DNA of 64,000 bases from Sphingobacterium tabacisoli (GTDB taxonomy: Bacteria; Bacteroidota; Bacteroidia; Sphingobacteriales; Sphingobacteriaceae). The position numbers were made by a program, and so were the translations under genes. The notes beneath the pieces were generated by a model that made no database searches, had not been told where the DNA came from, and was given only the letters and a program-made list of their open reading frames with translations. Where the stretch lies: positions 124,001-188,000 of the forward strand of contig NZ_JAEQMU010000001.1 of NCBI RefSeq assembly GCF_017908035.1. Direction: 5' to 3'. This document shows positions 49,435 through 59,300 of the stretch, in pieces. How positions within the stretch are numbered: position 1 is the first letter of the stretch; each line of letters starts with the position of its first letter.

Positions 49435-50343
49435 TTAAAATTCTTCCTGGACGAGTTGGTGGTTTAGCATAGCTCCTGCTATATTGCCTGTCGAAACTGC
49501 ATAGGCGACGGATCGCATCATACCGGCACAGTCCCCGGCAGCAAAAATACCTTCTACTGAGGTTTCCTGAAAAGAGTTTGTCTGGAGATACCCTGTTTCG
49601 TTTAATACACAGCCAAGTTGCTCAGGAATTGTAGAATGCTGTATGAAGGGGACAGCCGCATAGACGGCTTCGAAATTTTCCACGGTACCATCGCTGAACA
49701 ATAGGGCATTAATCTGCCCATTTTGGTGAATTATCTCCTGAACTTCCTTTGTGAGGAGACGTATGTTATGCTGGTTTAATTTAGATTTGTGTTCCTCCGA
49801 AAAATCAGATTCTTTGGAGCTGATCAAGGTGAGATCAGCTGTTAGGTTGTTGACCAGACCTGCGAGATGTATTGCTTTTTCAGCGGAGGCAAGGATGGCG
49901 GTTTTCTTGTCTCTGAACTCGTAACCGTGACAATAGGGGCAATGGATAACTGATTTTCCCCAGCAGGCATCAAATTCCTTAATATTAGGAAAGGTATCTT
50001 TGATTCCGGTAGCTACTATTATTTTTCTTGCATGGAAAACATGATTGCAGCCTGTACGTATTTCAAAACCTTGTTCGATTTTTTTGCCGCTCGTAGCAGT
50101 ATCGTGTAAGAAATCTATGGTTTCGTACTGTAGGACCTGAGCTTTTGCTAAAGCAGCGATTTCGCTGGGAGTATTGCCATCCTGTGTGATAAAATTATGG
50201 GAATGTGGGGTATACCGGTTACAGGGCATGCCACTGTCGATGATAAGCGCGCGACGGAGTGACCGTCCTAAGGCCATGGCTGCGGAGAGCCCTGCATAGC
50301 TTCCTCCGATAATTATAGCATCAAAGTTTATATTCTCTTGCAT
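49435..50343 (-). CDS. NAD(P)/FAD-dependent thioredoxin-reductase-like protein
   Basis: The protein has 302 aa. Nucleotide-binding start DAIIIGGSYAGLSAAMALGR (8-27), the CxxC site in SVIHCPYCHGYEF with Cys135 and Cys138, a second nucleotide site (TAILASAEKAIHLAG), and the closing FAD motif GIFAAGDCAGMMRSVAYAV. This is the two-domain layout of low-molecular-weight thioredoxin reductases and relatives; a CPYC version of the usual CATC site suggests a dithiol oxidoreductase other than classical TrxB, or a ferredoxin reductase-like role. It stands alone, behind a good promoter on the minus strand. Confidence 0.88.
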   Translation of the reverse strand: MQENINFDAIIIGGSYAGLSAAMALGRSLRRALIIDSGMPCNRYTPHSHNFITQDGNTPSEIAALAKAQVLQYETIDFLHDTATSGKKIEQGFEIRTGCNHVFHARKIIVATGIKDTFPNIKEFDACWGKSVIHCPYCHGYEFRDKKTAILASAEKAIHLAGLVNNLTADLTLISSKESDFSEEHKSKLNQHNIRLLTKEVQEIIHQNGQINALLFSDGTVENFEAVYAAVPFIQHSTIPEQLGCVLNETGYLQTNSFQETSVEGIFAAGDCAGMMRSVAYAVSTGNIAGAMLNHQLVQEEF

Positions 50344-50377
50344 AATGTGTTTTTAGTGGACTCGTTATGTCTTTACC

Positions 50378-50408
50378 CAAAATTATAAATAAAATCCCAT
50401 AAAAGCAA
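50378..50408 (-). promoter_or_regulatory. Promoter of the thioredoxin-reductase-like gene
   Basis: On the minus strand TTG (50406-50408), a 20-base spacer and TAATTTTG (50378-50385) fit the Bacteroidota -33/-7 layout. The start codon at 50343 lies 34 bases downstream. Confidence 0.6.
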
Positions 50409-50569
50409 TGTTGTTGCATTTGATAGATGCGCAAAGTTTTGAATTAGATTATGTTGTGGCATCAAATAAGCGAAAGGATTACATTATCGTAATTGAAGTA
50501 AAAATTTTACAATCTCGAAAAATATAATTAATTTGCTTTCGTTTTATAAAGATCTATACTACTGACCTG

Positions 50570-51169
50570 ATGAAGATTAAACTCAATGATTTAACAGATT
50601 CAGACCTATATATTTATTTTAAGGAGGGGGATGAACAGGCGTTCGAAGTTGTGTTTAAACGGTATTTTAAACGACTTCGTGCATTTGCGCTGACTATACT
50701 TAAAGACGAATATATTGCCGAAGAATTAGCTATAGATGTGATGCTGCGGTTGTGGAACAAAAAATCGGATCTGTCATTCGATAGTTCTCTACAGCCCTTT
50801 TTATTCAAATGTGTTAAGAACGCCGTATTGGATCATTTGAAGAAGAAGAAAATGGTGATGACTTCTATTGATGAGCTGGACGAAACTCTGGATACATCCT
50901 ATCTCAGTGCAGATTCGCAACTGTTGGCAAAAGAGCTTGAAGAAAAATACAAAATCATATTAGCCGAATTACCGGAGCAGCGAAGACTTATTTTTCATAT
51001 GAGCCGCATAGAGAATATGTCCAACCAAGAGATTGCAGATAGACTCGATATTTCCTTGCAGACGGTAAAAAATCAAATCAGCACTTCTTTAAAACATTTT
51101 AGAAAGCATTTTGACGATAAGGACGTCTCTATTTTCCTATGTATCATAGGTCTGTTGTTCCATCGATAA
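50570..51169 (+). CDS. ECF RNA polymerase sigma factor without an adjacent anti-sigma gene
   Basis: The protein has 199 aa. Region 2 (about 20-85) includes FEVVFKRYFKRLRAFALTIL and AEELAIDVMLRLWNK. Region 4 (about 130-185) includes LPEQRRLIFHMSRIENMSNQ and EIADRLDISLQTVKNQIST. It has the features of the FecI-like sigma factors of SusC/SusD loci but no FecR gene lies next to it; the facing SusC (56308) lacks the STN domain. It points toward the end of a minus-strand operon (stop at 51257), so it may control that locus alone or respond to another signal. Confidence 0.93.
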   Translation: MKIKLNDLTDSDLYIYFKEGDEQAFEVVFKRYFKRLRAFALTILKDEYIAEELAIDVMLRLWNKKSDLSFDSSLQPFLFKCVKNAVLDHLKKKKMVMTSIDELDETLDTSYLSADSQLLAKELEEKYKIILAELPEQRRLIFHMSRIENMSNQEIADRLDISLQTVKNQISTSLKHFRKHFDDKDVSIFLCIIGLLFHR

Positions 51170-51256
51170 GCGTAGAGCAGGCTCTAATGTAAGGGTGAAA
51201 AAGGAGTAAGGGTCACCTGGGTAACCCTGTACTCCGTACTAAACACACTATCTTTA

Positions 51257-52597
51257 TTATTCTGCCAGGGTACCAAAGAAACCGGTGAAGGTTATATCCG
51301 GATTATCTACGCCTTTAAATTGTCCAAGGAACATATCTCCTGATTCGTAATAATCTAATGTGTATCGACTGACAATCATTAGCCGAAGGAAGTCCTGTAC
51401 ATAATCCTGTATAAGGCTGGCATTGAGATGTTCTGGAATATCTGCCTTTAGCTGCCCCGGGGTAAACTTGTATACGCCAGCATCGGTTTTAGTATAGTTG
51501 AAAGGAAATATGGCTACATAATTGGACTGTCCCATCTGAAAATGCAGCGAAATATTCATTTGTTTGCTGTCTTCTACAAAATCAAAATCCCCAAGCATAA
51601 AGGCGGCTTCATATGGACTATTGAAAAATTCCATAGTTGAATTGAACCAGGCGAGATAGGCCTCATCCGACCAGCCTTCTAATGCGTAGTAGGTAAATGG
51701 ATTGGGGGCTGATATGGTCGATGGTATACCATGTCCCAAGAACAGGTGCATCGGTATGATCGGAACTCTTGAGCCTATCAGATCTATACGCTGATTGCCT
51801 TCCTGTGCGTACAATTGTGTTTTCGTAGGATCTATAAATAGCTGTCTTACTTCTTTACCATTGATTACTAGCGGTGTTCTAAAATTGATATGGTTGATCC
51901 CATAGGATATGTAGGATGTGGTCGTAATTAGTTTATTATTCTCGACATAGTAAGCGATGGCCGATCGTTCGTTTTGATCGATCATTATTTGTACGGCTTT
52001 TCCATTTCCATATAGAAAGGAGTGGAATCTGTTGGTGTTGAAATAATTGAATGTATTCCAAAGCGAGTGATACAGGGCAGACCCATTGTACGCATTACGC
52101 TCTTCTACTGTTGTGCGAACTAGTTTTAGCTCATCACCATGCTGGTTCCCCAATAAAACCACCGTGTCCTGAATGGCATAGCGGAAGGTATAGCTGGTAT
52201 CAGCACTGATTTTATGTCGGCCTTGCTGTATGGATATAGCATCGAGATAGCTGCCCAACGAGAAACTGAGTACGGCATTGCCCGCATTCGCTTTGAGGCG
52301 GTAAGAAGTTGTTGTAAACTGGTTGCCTGCGTCAGGATAGAGATCCGACAGCATGTTTACTTCACCTTTTTCGGACAGGGTGACATATAGACCATAGGCT
52401 TTGCCAGTAATTTTTGTTGTCAGTATGGCCTTCCAAGCCGATTGTCCATCTATAAAGTTGGCCTTAAAGTGAGCGATAGCTTCTTCATCACTCTTAAATA
52501 CATGCTCGACTTCATAGGCCTCTAGCGTGTCTTTTTTACAGCTGCTGATGCCCAAAAGGAGCAGGACTAAGACTAAGAGTTTATTTATTGTTGACAT
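51257..52597 (-). CDS. DUF4302 domain lipoprotein, second copy
   Basis: The protein has 446 aa. Lipobox Cys near residue 20 (LGISSCKKDTLEAYE). The DUF4302 region opens with KSDEEAIAHFKANFIDGQSA and GKAYGLYVTLSEKGEVNMLS, and continues with beta strands such as LKANAGNAVLSFSLGSY and LLGNQHGDELKLVRTTVEE. It is a surface lipoprotein family of unknown function found in SusC/SusD loci together with zinc metallopeptidases. It is the last gene of the operon and shares its motif order (W near the start, phrase for a stored GNxxG-like loop, then two beta blocks) with the copy just upstream, 12 bases away. A short hairpin region follows. Confidence 0.8.
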   Translation of the reverse strand: MSTINKLLVLVLLLLGISSCKKDTLEAYEVEHVFKSDEEAIAHFKANFIDGQSAWKAILTTKITGKAYGLYVTLSEKGEVNMLSDLYPDAGNQFTTTSYRLKANAGNAVLSFSLGSYLDAISIQQGRHKISADTSYTFRYAIQDTVVLLGNQHGDELKLVRTTVEERNAYNGSALYHSLWNTFNYFNTNRFHSFLYGNGKAVQIMIDQNERSAIAYYVENNKLITTTSYISYGINHINFRTPLVINGKEVRQLFIDPTKTQLYAQEGNQRIDLIGSRVPIIPMHLFLGHGIPSTISAPNPFTYYALEGWSDEAYLAWFNSTMEFFNSPYEAAFMLGDFDFVEDSKQMNISLHFQMGQSNYVAIFPFNYTKTDAGVYKFTPGQLKADIPEHLNASLIQDYVQDFLRLMIVSRYTLDYYESGDMFLGQFKGVDNPDITFTGFFGTLAE

Positions 52598-52609
52598 AGT
52601 TCTAATGTT

Positions 52610-53914
52610 TTATTCCAAAGTGCCTAAAAATTTAAAGTTCGGGTTGCTGGAACTCTGCCCATATCCCATAAGTTCGTTGTCTACGACTTGGTAATCAAAA
52701 TTGAAGTCTCCATTTACAAAGCCTTGTAGCACAGGGATCATCGCTTCGAAAATATAGGTTGCATTCCCATCTAGTGCTTTTTCGTAAACGAATTTATACT
52801 TCTCATTTTCCATCGTGTAATAGAACGAATAATTGGCGACAAAGCTATCATTGCCCTGTTGGATGACAAGGGTGAGCAACATGGTTTTCTCTTTTTTATC
52901 AAAGCGTACAGCTAGATAAGGAAATTTAGAACCAGCGGTAAGCATCGTCCGCATTTGATTAAGAGCGGCCGTTCTTCTAGCATTGAAGTCCGAACCCGAT
53001 CCGGGTACATTCTCTTCAAAGGGAATCAATATATAGTCAAATTGAATGCCCAGCATCTGGTTGAAGCTGAATAAAGGTGTGCTTGAGCTAAATAGTTGGG
53101 TCTCTTTGGTTCCGTCTAGCCCGACCAGAAAGGATGTAGCTTTATCCAAGGAAAAGCGATCTATCTGTGTTCCTCCATAGCGTATGCTATTTTCTAGTTC
53201 TAGGTAATTTAAGCCTGAAAAGGCGAAGCCGACGGATTTGTTTTGAACTTGTTGTGCACTATCATAGGTTAGTGTCAGCTTCTTAGTACGCATATTGAAA
53301 TTTAAAGCAACAAGATCTCCTGTTTTTGTCATGATATAAGGGAAGCGGTTTGTCCTCAAAAAGTCAATAGTACCCGTTTTTAAAGCCTGTAGATTACCAG
53401 CTTTATAGGCAATGGATTCTTCTTGTGTAGCTTTAACAAGGAGTAGTTTTGACCCATTCAGATTACCACGCATGAGTATGCTATCTGCTGTGTTTTTCAG
53501 TATAGAGAACTCGAAGTCTGAATAGTATCCCCAAGCGGGTTTACCACCAAAAACACTGGGATCCGGATCTGCCAATAGATGGATATAGGAATAGGTATCA
53601 AAGTACAGGCTTGGAAGCAGGGCCGCTTTCAGTCTATACGAACTTTCTTTGCTGGTATGGGTGGATTCGTCCGATATGTCGGCCAGCATTTGTACCCTGT
53701 TCTTACCGTCGAAATTGAATAGAAAGCCATAGCCACCGCCTTCTTGGGTAAAGAGGTGGCCCTTCCAGCCGTAAGGTGCTTCTTTCAAAAGATTTTCATA
53801 TTTCTGCATGGCCTCGGACAATCTTTCATCCGGTCTCAATCCCGTATAGGCATCTTCTTTCTGGCAAGAGAAGATAAAGGGAATCAAAGCCAATACTATA
53901 TAGATTTGTTTCAT
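52610..53914 (-). CDS. DUF4302 domain lipoprotein, first copy
   Basis: The protein has 434 aa. Lipobox Cys near residue 17 (PFIFSCQKEDAYTG). Opening DERLSEAMQKYENLLKEAPY and GWKGHLFTQEGGGYGFLFNF match DUF4302 well. The middle is beta-rich with MRGNLNGSKLLLVKATQEES, which parallels the matching strand of the second copy. The two are paralogs in tandem. The role is not established; the place in the operon after the metallopeptidase and SusD suggests binding of the substrate or of its breakdown products at the surface. It starts 12 bases after the metallopeptidase gene. Confidence 0.82.
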   Translation of the reverse strand: MKQIYIVLALIPFIFSCQKEDAYTGLRPDERLSEAMQKYENLLKEAPYGWKGHLFTQEGGGYGFLFNFDGKNRVQMLADISDESTHTSKESSYRLKAALLPSLYFDTYSYIHLLADPDPSVFGGKPAWGYYSDFEFSILKNTADSILMRGNLNGSKLLLVKATQEESIAYKAGNLQALKTGTIDFLRTNRFPYIMTKTGDLVALNFNMRTKKLTLTYDSAQQVQNKSVGFAFSGLNYLELENSIRYGGTQIDRFSLDKATSFLVGLDGTKETQLFSSSTPLFSFNQMLGIQFDYILIPFEENVPGSGSDFNARRTAALNQMRTMLTAGSKFPYLAVRFDKKEKTMLLTLVIQQGNDSFVANYSFYYTMENEKYKFVYEKALDGNATYIFEAMIPVLQGFVNGDFNFDYQVVDNELMGYGQSSSNPNFKFLGTLE

Positions 53915-53926
53915 TGTAGTCTGATC

Positions 53927-54781
53927 TTATTTTATAAATTCCTGAATAGCCTTTTGGGTGTCGGCCTGCAGTGTCCTGAAGTTTATGCCATATTCCCGTT
54001 GAAAGTAACGAACGACGATATCCTCTTTCTTACGTAAGATATTGCGTGCTTCTACAGGAAGGTTAGGGTTGCTGACGATGGTATCAAAGGCCTGCTGTCC
54101 ATAGACTAAGAGCACAGCGATGGTCTCCACAAAATCTTCATCTGGGCTGGCTTTAGCATAGGCAGTGACGAGACCTTGGGACTGGGCCTGTTGGTCACTG
54201 CTATTGAACCATGCTGCCGTATAGTGCTGCGGGTTTAGTGATTTCCACTCTACGGGATAAAGTCTGTTCTGATGTAGGATGTGGGCGAATTCATGATGAA
54301 TAGTGTGAAGCATCTGCACGACCTGGTCGGGGCTCTCTTTGGCAAATTTATTCACGACCATCAATACAATTTTACGCCCACCTTCTGCTTGCCCCAATAC
54401 GATCGTTCCATCGTTGTTATGTTCAGCGCTTCCGGCCAGCATAAATACTTTAGGGCTGTATTTTTTGATGAAATCTGCACCGGCAGATTTAACATAGGGA
54501 GCGATCCAGATATCGCGTACAGCGGTCATGACCAGTTCTACTTTGTCTTCCTTTACGGGAACTAGATTTCTCAGGTAGTTTAGTTCAAAAGGATCCCATT
54601 TATATTTTACCTCAATGTTATAGGGAGCGACAAAGTTGGTCTCCAACCACTTGTCTATCGGTCCTGCAACCCAGGTTTCGCCACCCAATCCTAGTATAGG
54701 TGCATCGGGCAATACCTCGCTTTTTGTGCAGCTCATGGATAAGCCTGCAAGAAGAAGTATGTTTATAATCGTTGTTTTCAT
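53927..54781 (-). CDS. Zinc-binding metallopeptidase lipoprotein
   Basis: The protein has 284 aa. Lipobox Cys near residue 18 (LSMSCTKSEV). The zinc motif HEFAH is complete at residues 163-167 (HHEFAHILH), and the chain includes a long helix after it (DFVETIAVLLVYG, about 215-230) that could supply the third ligand. It fits the putative zinc-binding metallopeptidase family (PF15890-like) that accompanies SusC/SusD and DUF4302 genes. It probably cleaves peptides or proteins on the cell surface before import. It lies 51 bases after SusD and 12 bases before DUF4302. Confidence 0.88.
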   Translation of the reverse strand: MKTTIINILLLAGLSMSCTKSEVLPDAPILGLGGETWVAGPIDKWLETNFVAPYNIEVKYKWDPFELNYLRNLVPVKEDKVELVMTAVRDIWIAPYVKSAGADFIKKYSPKVFMLAGSAEHNNDGTIVLGQAEGGRKIVLMVVNKFAKESPDQVVQMLHTIHHEFAHILHQNRLYPVEWKSLNPQHYTAAWFNSSDQQAQSQGLVTAYAKASPDEDFVETIAVLLVYGQQAFDTIVSNPNLPVEARNILRKKEDIVVRYFQREYGINFRTLQADTQKAIQEFIK

Positions 54782-54832
54782 TTGTGTTTTACTTTGGTTT
54801 AACTGCTGTGGTTTTCTTTTCGCTTTTTAAAC

Positions 54833-56305
54833 TTATCTCGGGTTGAGCTGTATCCCTGAACTTTGTACCTCCTCGGGTAGCTGAAAGACACGCATTGGAT
54901 GATTGGGACCAAGAATCATGACCTCGCCCTTATCGGTCTTGTGTTCTACAGTGAGGTTATGGCGTACGATGTCAAACCAGCGCTGTCCCTCTGCAATAAA
55001 GTATACTTGCTTAAAATCCAATATACAATTCAAGACAGCCTGTTTGCGGTCCTGTGTTTTGTAAAAGGCTAAGAGTTTCTTCATATTGACTTCCAGTAGA
55101 TCGTCGAAATAGATCGGAAACATATAGGAGTGGATAAATTTGGTGGAGGCAAAGCGGTTGATATCTTCTAGTGCAGCATCATAATTGCCCAACATAGCCT
55201 GACTCTCTGCACGGTTGAATAATACTTCTTCGCTGCTGAATAGAGGAATCATATTATAGGGAACACCCGATTCGGCATGTAAGCTCTGTTTTACAAAATG
55301 CTCCCGGAATTTCGGAATATTTAGACTCAGTTCGTTACCGTAGACATTGTATGCCCATATACCTGTCGTAACATTGGGCGAATTGAAGAATTTGGCCATC
55401 AGGTTGCTTGTCAGCCCATACCGATAACTATGGTACGATCTGCCCCACACCGATGGGGTTTCTACCAGCAGTAAGTTGGCCGGATTGTCGGCCCGTGTGT
55501 ACTGAGCCTGTAATTCGAGGTATTGATAGCTGCGGTAGCTCTCGCTATTTACGGGACGTAGACTCGAGGTTACAGCATCTCCGGGAAAGGCTGCTTCGGC
55601 ATGCGCGATAGCTGTTTTATAGTCGCGTTTGAATAGATAAAAGCGGGATGCAAAGGCATGAGCCGCTACTTTGGTAAAGTGATATTTGGGTGATTTGTAC
55701 TTACTGTCATCTAATAACGGAAGCCCTTCCTCTAAGTCCTTTTCAATATTTTCATAGACGGAAGCAACGGTACCCCGAGTGTATTTTTTTATCACTATGT
55801 TTTCTGTTTCGGTTACGTAAGGTATCCCTGGATCCGATGCAGACGAATTGGTGGAGTAAGGTTGTGCAAATAGCACGGCCAACATAAAGTGAGCATAGGC
55901 ACGAGCGACCAAAGCTTCTCCTTTATAGGCACTGTATTTTTCCGGATTTGTCGCATTGGAAATCACCTCAAGGGCTTGATTGGCAGCAGCAATTGCCTTA
56001 TAGGAGGCATTCCAATAGAATATAGGACCATCTATTCCCGTCTGGTCGGCATCACGGAAGTTGAAAGGATTAATATTGACCAGGTCAATAGCGCCAGCTC
56101 CTTTGTCTTCGACATTGTCTGTCATGGATTCGGTAAACGGGATATAGTTCGCCTGTGGATAAGCGGTGGCTAATAGCTCGCCCACTTTTTCAGGGCTGTC
56201 GAGCTCTGTTCGCATATCAGGGCTCTGTTCGAGGTATTTACTACAGGCAGAGGTGATAATAAAGGTTGCTAAAAAGCTTATTTTTAGATAGGTATTTGTC
56301 TTCAT
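54833..56305 (-). CDS. SusD/RagB family outer-membrane lipoprotein (fourth locus)
   Basis: The protein has 490 aa. Lipobox Cys near residue 21 (TSACSKYLEQSPDM). Family helices: ELDSPEKVGELLATAYPQAN (about 35-55), YKGEALVARAYAHFMLAVLF (near 145-165) and the repeat AFASRFYLFKRDYKTAIAHA (about 225-245). The C-terminus reads VFQLPEEVQSSGIQLNP. It is the surface partner of the SusC at 56308, whose stop is 2 bases upstream. The KYLEQSPDM opening sets it apart from the other SusD proteins here. Confidence 0.93.
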   Translation of the reverse strand: MKTNTYLKISFLATFIITSACSKYLEQSPDMRTELDSPEKVGELLATAYPQANYIPFTESMTDNVEDKGAGAIDLVNINPFNFRDADQTGIDGPIFYWNASYKAIAAANQALEVISNATNPEKYSAYKGEALVARAYAHFMLAVLFAQPYSTNSSASDPGIPYVTETENIVIKKYTRGTVASVYENIEKDLEEGLPLLDDSKYKSPKYHFTKVAAHAFASRFYLFKRDYKTAIAHAEAAFPGDAVTSSLRPVNSESYRSYQYLELQAQYTRADNPANLLLVETPSVWGRSYHSYRYGLTSNLMAKFFNSPNVTTGIWAYNVYGNELSLNIPKFREHFVKQSLHAESGVPYNMIPLFSSEEVLFNRAESQAMLGNYDAALEDINRFASTKFIHSYMFPIYFDDLLEVNMKKLLAFYKTQDRKQAVLNCILDFKQVYFIAEGQRWFDIVRHNLTVEHKTDKGEVMILGPNHPMRVFQLPEEVQSSGIQLNPR

Positions 56306-56307
56306 TG

Positions 56308-59300
56308 TTATAATCCTACTTTTAGTGAAAAAGTAAACTGTCGTGGAATGGGCATAGCGACACCACCTGACCCTAGGAATTCGGGGTCTTGTCCACGTAA
56401 GGCTTTGTCCGAGTATAATAACCAGAGGTTGTTTCCAACCAGACTGATGGAACTACTTTTTATGGGTAAGCTGTGGAAAATCTTTGTAGGCAAGGTATAC
56501 GTCAACATGAGTTGCTTTACCCGGATAAAATCGCCTTTTGCTACACGTGCTGTGGAATAATTGTAGTTATTATAAGGATAGCCGTCGATCAGTTGGGCTC
56601 CGGTACGGGCATCCATAATCGAGGGAGCGATGTCATCTCCAAAAAGTACCCATCTATCCAAGAGATCCTCTGGAGTGGCATCGAGCTCCGAATAAGAGGC
56701 GCTGAATGCCGGTCTTAAGCGTACTACGTTTCCGGTACTGAAAGTGACCAAGGCCGATAGCTTTAGGTTTTTGTAACCTAGGGTATTAAAGAACCCTCCG
56801 GTCAATAGCGGATCGATGGCTCCTTCATATTTTAGGAAGTCTGTTCTTTGACTTTGAAGATAGACCGATTGCGACATATCACCATTTTCGTTGATAAACT
56901 GCGGTACGCCCAGCTCTTTGTTTAGTCCCATATAAGGAATGGAGAATAAGGAACGCTGTGGATAGCCTTCTTTAGCTCCTCCATCAGGACCAATCAGTGA
57001 CCAGACATTGGGCTCATTCTTGAGATTGGTGATTTTAGATTTATTGTACCCAAAATTCAGCTGGCTATTAAGGTTCCACTTGTCCGATTTGATAACATGA
57101 CCACCGACGGTGACATCGATTCCTTGTGATTTCATGTCCGCGTAGTTGGCGACTTTGACAGATTCTCCACCAATACCACCGGTGCGGATCAATCCGATAA
57201 GGTCATAACTCTGATGTCTGTAATAATCTACGACGAGTGAAAGTCTATTCTGTAATAAGCCGACATCGATACCAATGTTGGTTTTATAGAGTTTCTCCCA
57301 GGTCAACTCGGAGTTCTCCAGATTGATCAGTTCAATGATGGATTCCCGCTCGGTTAGGTAGGGTCTGTTGGCTGCCGAATTCATCAATACAATACTGGAG
57401 TTGGTGGCAGGACCTGAGCTGGCAGTCAATCCATAGCTGGCCCGTAGGGTAGCCCGGCTCAAGAGACTTTGTTGAGCGAAGAATTCTTCGGCATCGATAT
57501 TCCATGAACCAGAAATATTCCAGGTAGGCAACCATCTTGCAGTACGTGTTTTCCCCATTAGGTTGGATCCGTCATAGCGTAGGGTACCTGCTAGATTGTA
57601 TCTGTTGTTGTACGTGTAGCTACTGTTTAATCCATAAGCCAGAAAGCGATCGTACTTGCGTTCCATGCCGTAGTAGGTGGAGCTTCCTTCGACCACCATT
57701 TTGACAAAATTGGGATCCAGGTAGGGTACACCACCTTTATCAAACTGATAACCGTAACCATCAAAAAATTTGAACTGTCGGTCGGCATAGCGTAATTCTG
57801 TAAAAAGGTAGGAGCGGAGCTGGTTTTTGTCATTAAACTTCTGATCAAAATCCAATGAGTTTCTGACATTATAACTCGTTAGATAACTGTCGTTCGTTTT
57901 ATAAAATCCACCGTAAGGTAATACAACAAAAGGTTCCGCTTCCGGATTGTTCGGGTCCCGATACAGAAATTTATTGGACTGTCTTATAGTCGCGTCGCCA
58001 TCTGCACGGTAGGCCATAGGCATATTGGAATCTTCGTGGATATTGTGCTCCTGATTTGTTTTAGCATACCGATAAGCACCTTCAAAACTGTATTTTAGGT
58101 TTTTCAGAATGTTATAACGAAAATCCCCTTGCATCTTAAAATCAATAAAGCTCAGGTTGATATAGTTGTTGTCGAGCTCGTGCAGAATGTTGAATGGCGC
58201 AAAGTTACGTCTGAAATATTCGAGGTTGCCGTTTTCATCGTAGGCAGTCAGGACTCTGGACGTGTTCAATGCATAGGAGTAAGGGTTAATATCGAAATCC
58301 CGGGCATACTGTCCTTCTACTGGATTGCTGACGCGTCCCAATGTGCCTGGTGCCTTTTGGTTACGGATAGAGCCTTGTGTGATCAGGCCATAGCTTACGC
58401 GGTCATTAGGCGTAAAAGTTGCTCTGACATTTCCGGTAAAGCGTTCTACGTTATCGCCTTTACTCCATCCATTGTCTTTCAGAAAACTACTGGAGGCATA
58501 AATCTGCGATTTTGTCGTCCCCGAAGACACGCTTACCGCGTGTTCTTGCATGAAAGAATTGTTAAATAGAATATCAAACCAGTCGGTATTCGCATAGGCA
58601 TACCTTTCCAGAAATGACCGTCGGGATAGGGGATCATTTTTTAAACCGAATTTTCCAGAGCTCTTATCATATTCATTAATGAGATCGGCCATTTTAACAT
58701 ATACACCGCCACTGGCAAATCGCGCGGTCTGTCCAAAATTGAGGAAGCCTTTGCGCTCTAGTTCTGCATATACGGACATCTGGTCGTAGGAGTTCATGAT
58801 GTTGAACTGACTATAGCTCGGCTTGAGATAGGTGGAGAAATTGCCGGTATAGGAAACCGCCGGTTCTCCGATTTTACCTCGTTTTGTGGTGATTACGATA
58901 ACACCATTCATGGCACGGGCTCCATAGAGTGATGTCGCAGCGGCATCCTTGAGTATCTCAAAGCTTTCGATATCATCGGGGTTTAGACCCGCTACGGAGG
59001 ATCCCACTAAGGTTGCAGGGTCTCCGGTCGATAGTTGTTCATTGGAGATATTGACAATATCTTCGATGATCATTCCATCGACTACCCAGAGGGGTTTGTT
59101 GTCTCCGCTGATGGATGTGGCTCCACGTACTCTGATTTTGGGAGCAGCGCCAAATGTGCCCGACACGTTTTGTACGGATACGCCGGCCACCTGTCCTTCA
59201 AGCATCCGGCTGACGTCGCTTATGCCCTCACGTTTGGCATCCTCAGCTTTAATCTTGACGGAAGATCCCGTAAACTGACGCTTCTGCACAGATTGGTATC

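Noticed and set aside
58129..58569. Antisense open frame of 146 codons in the fourth SusC gene
   Set aside because: Shadow only; no promoter or start context.
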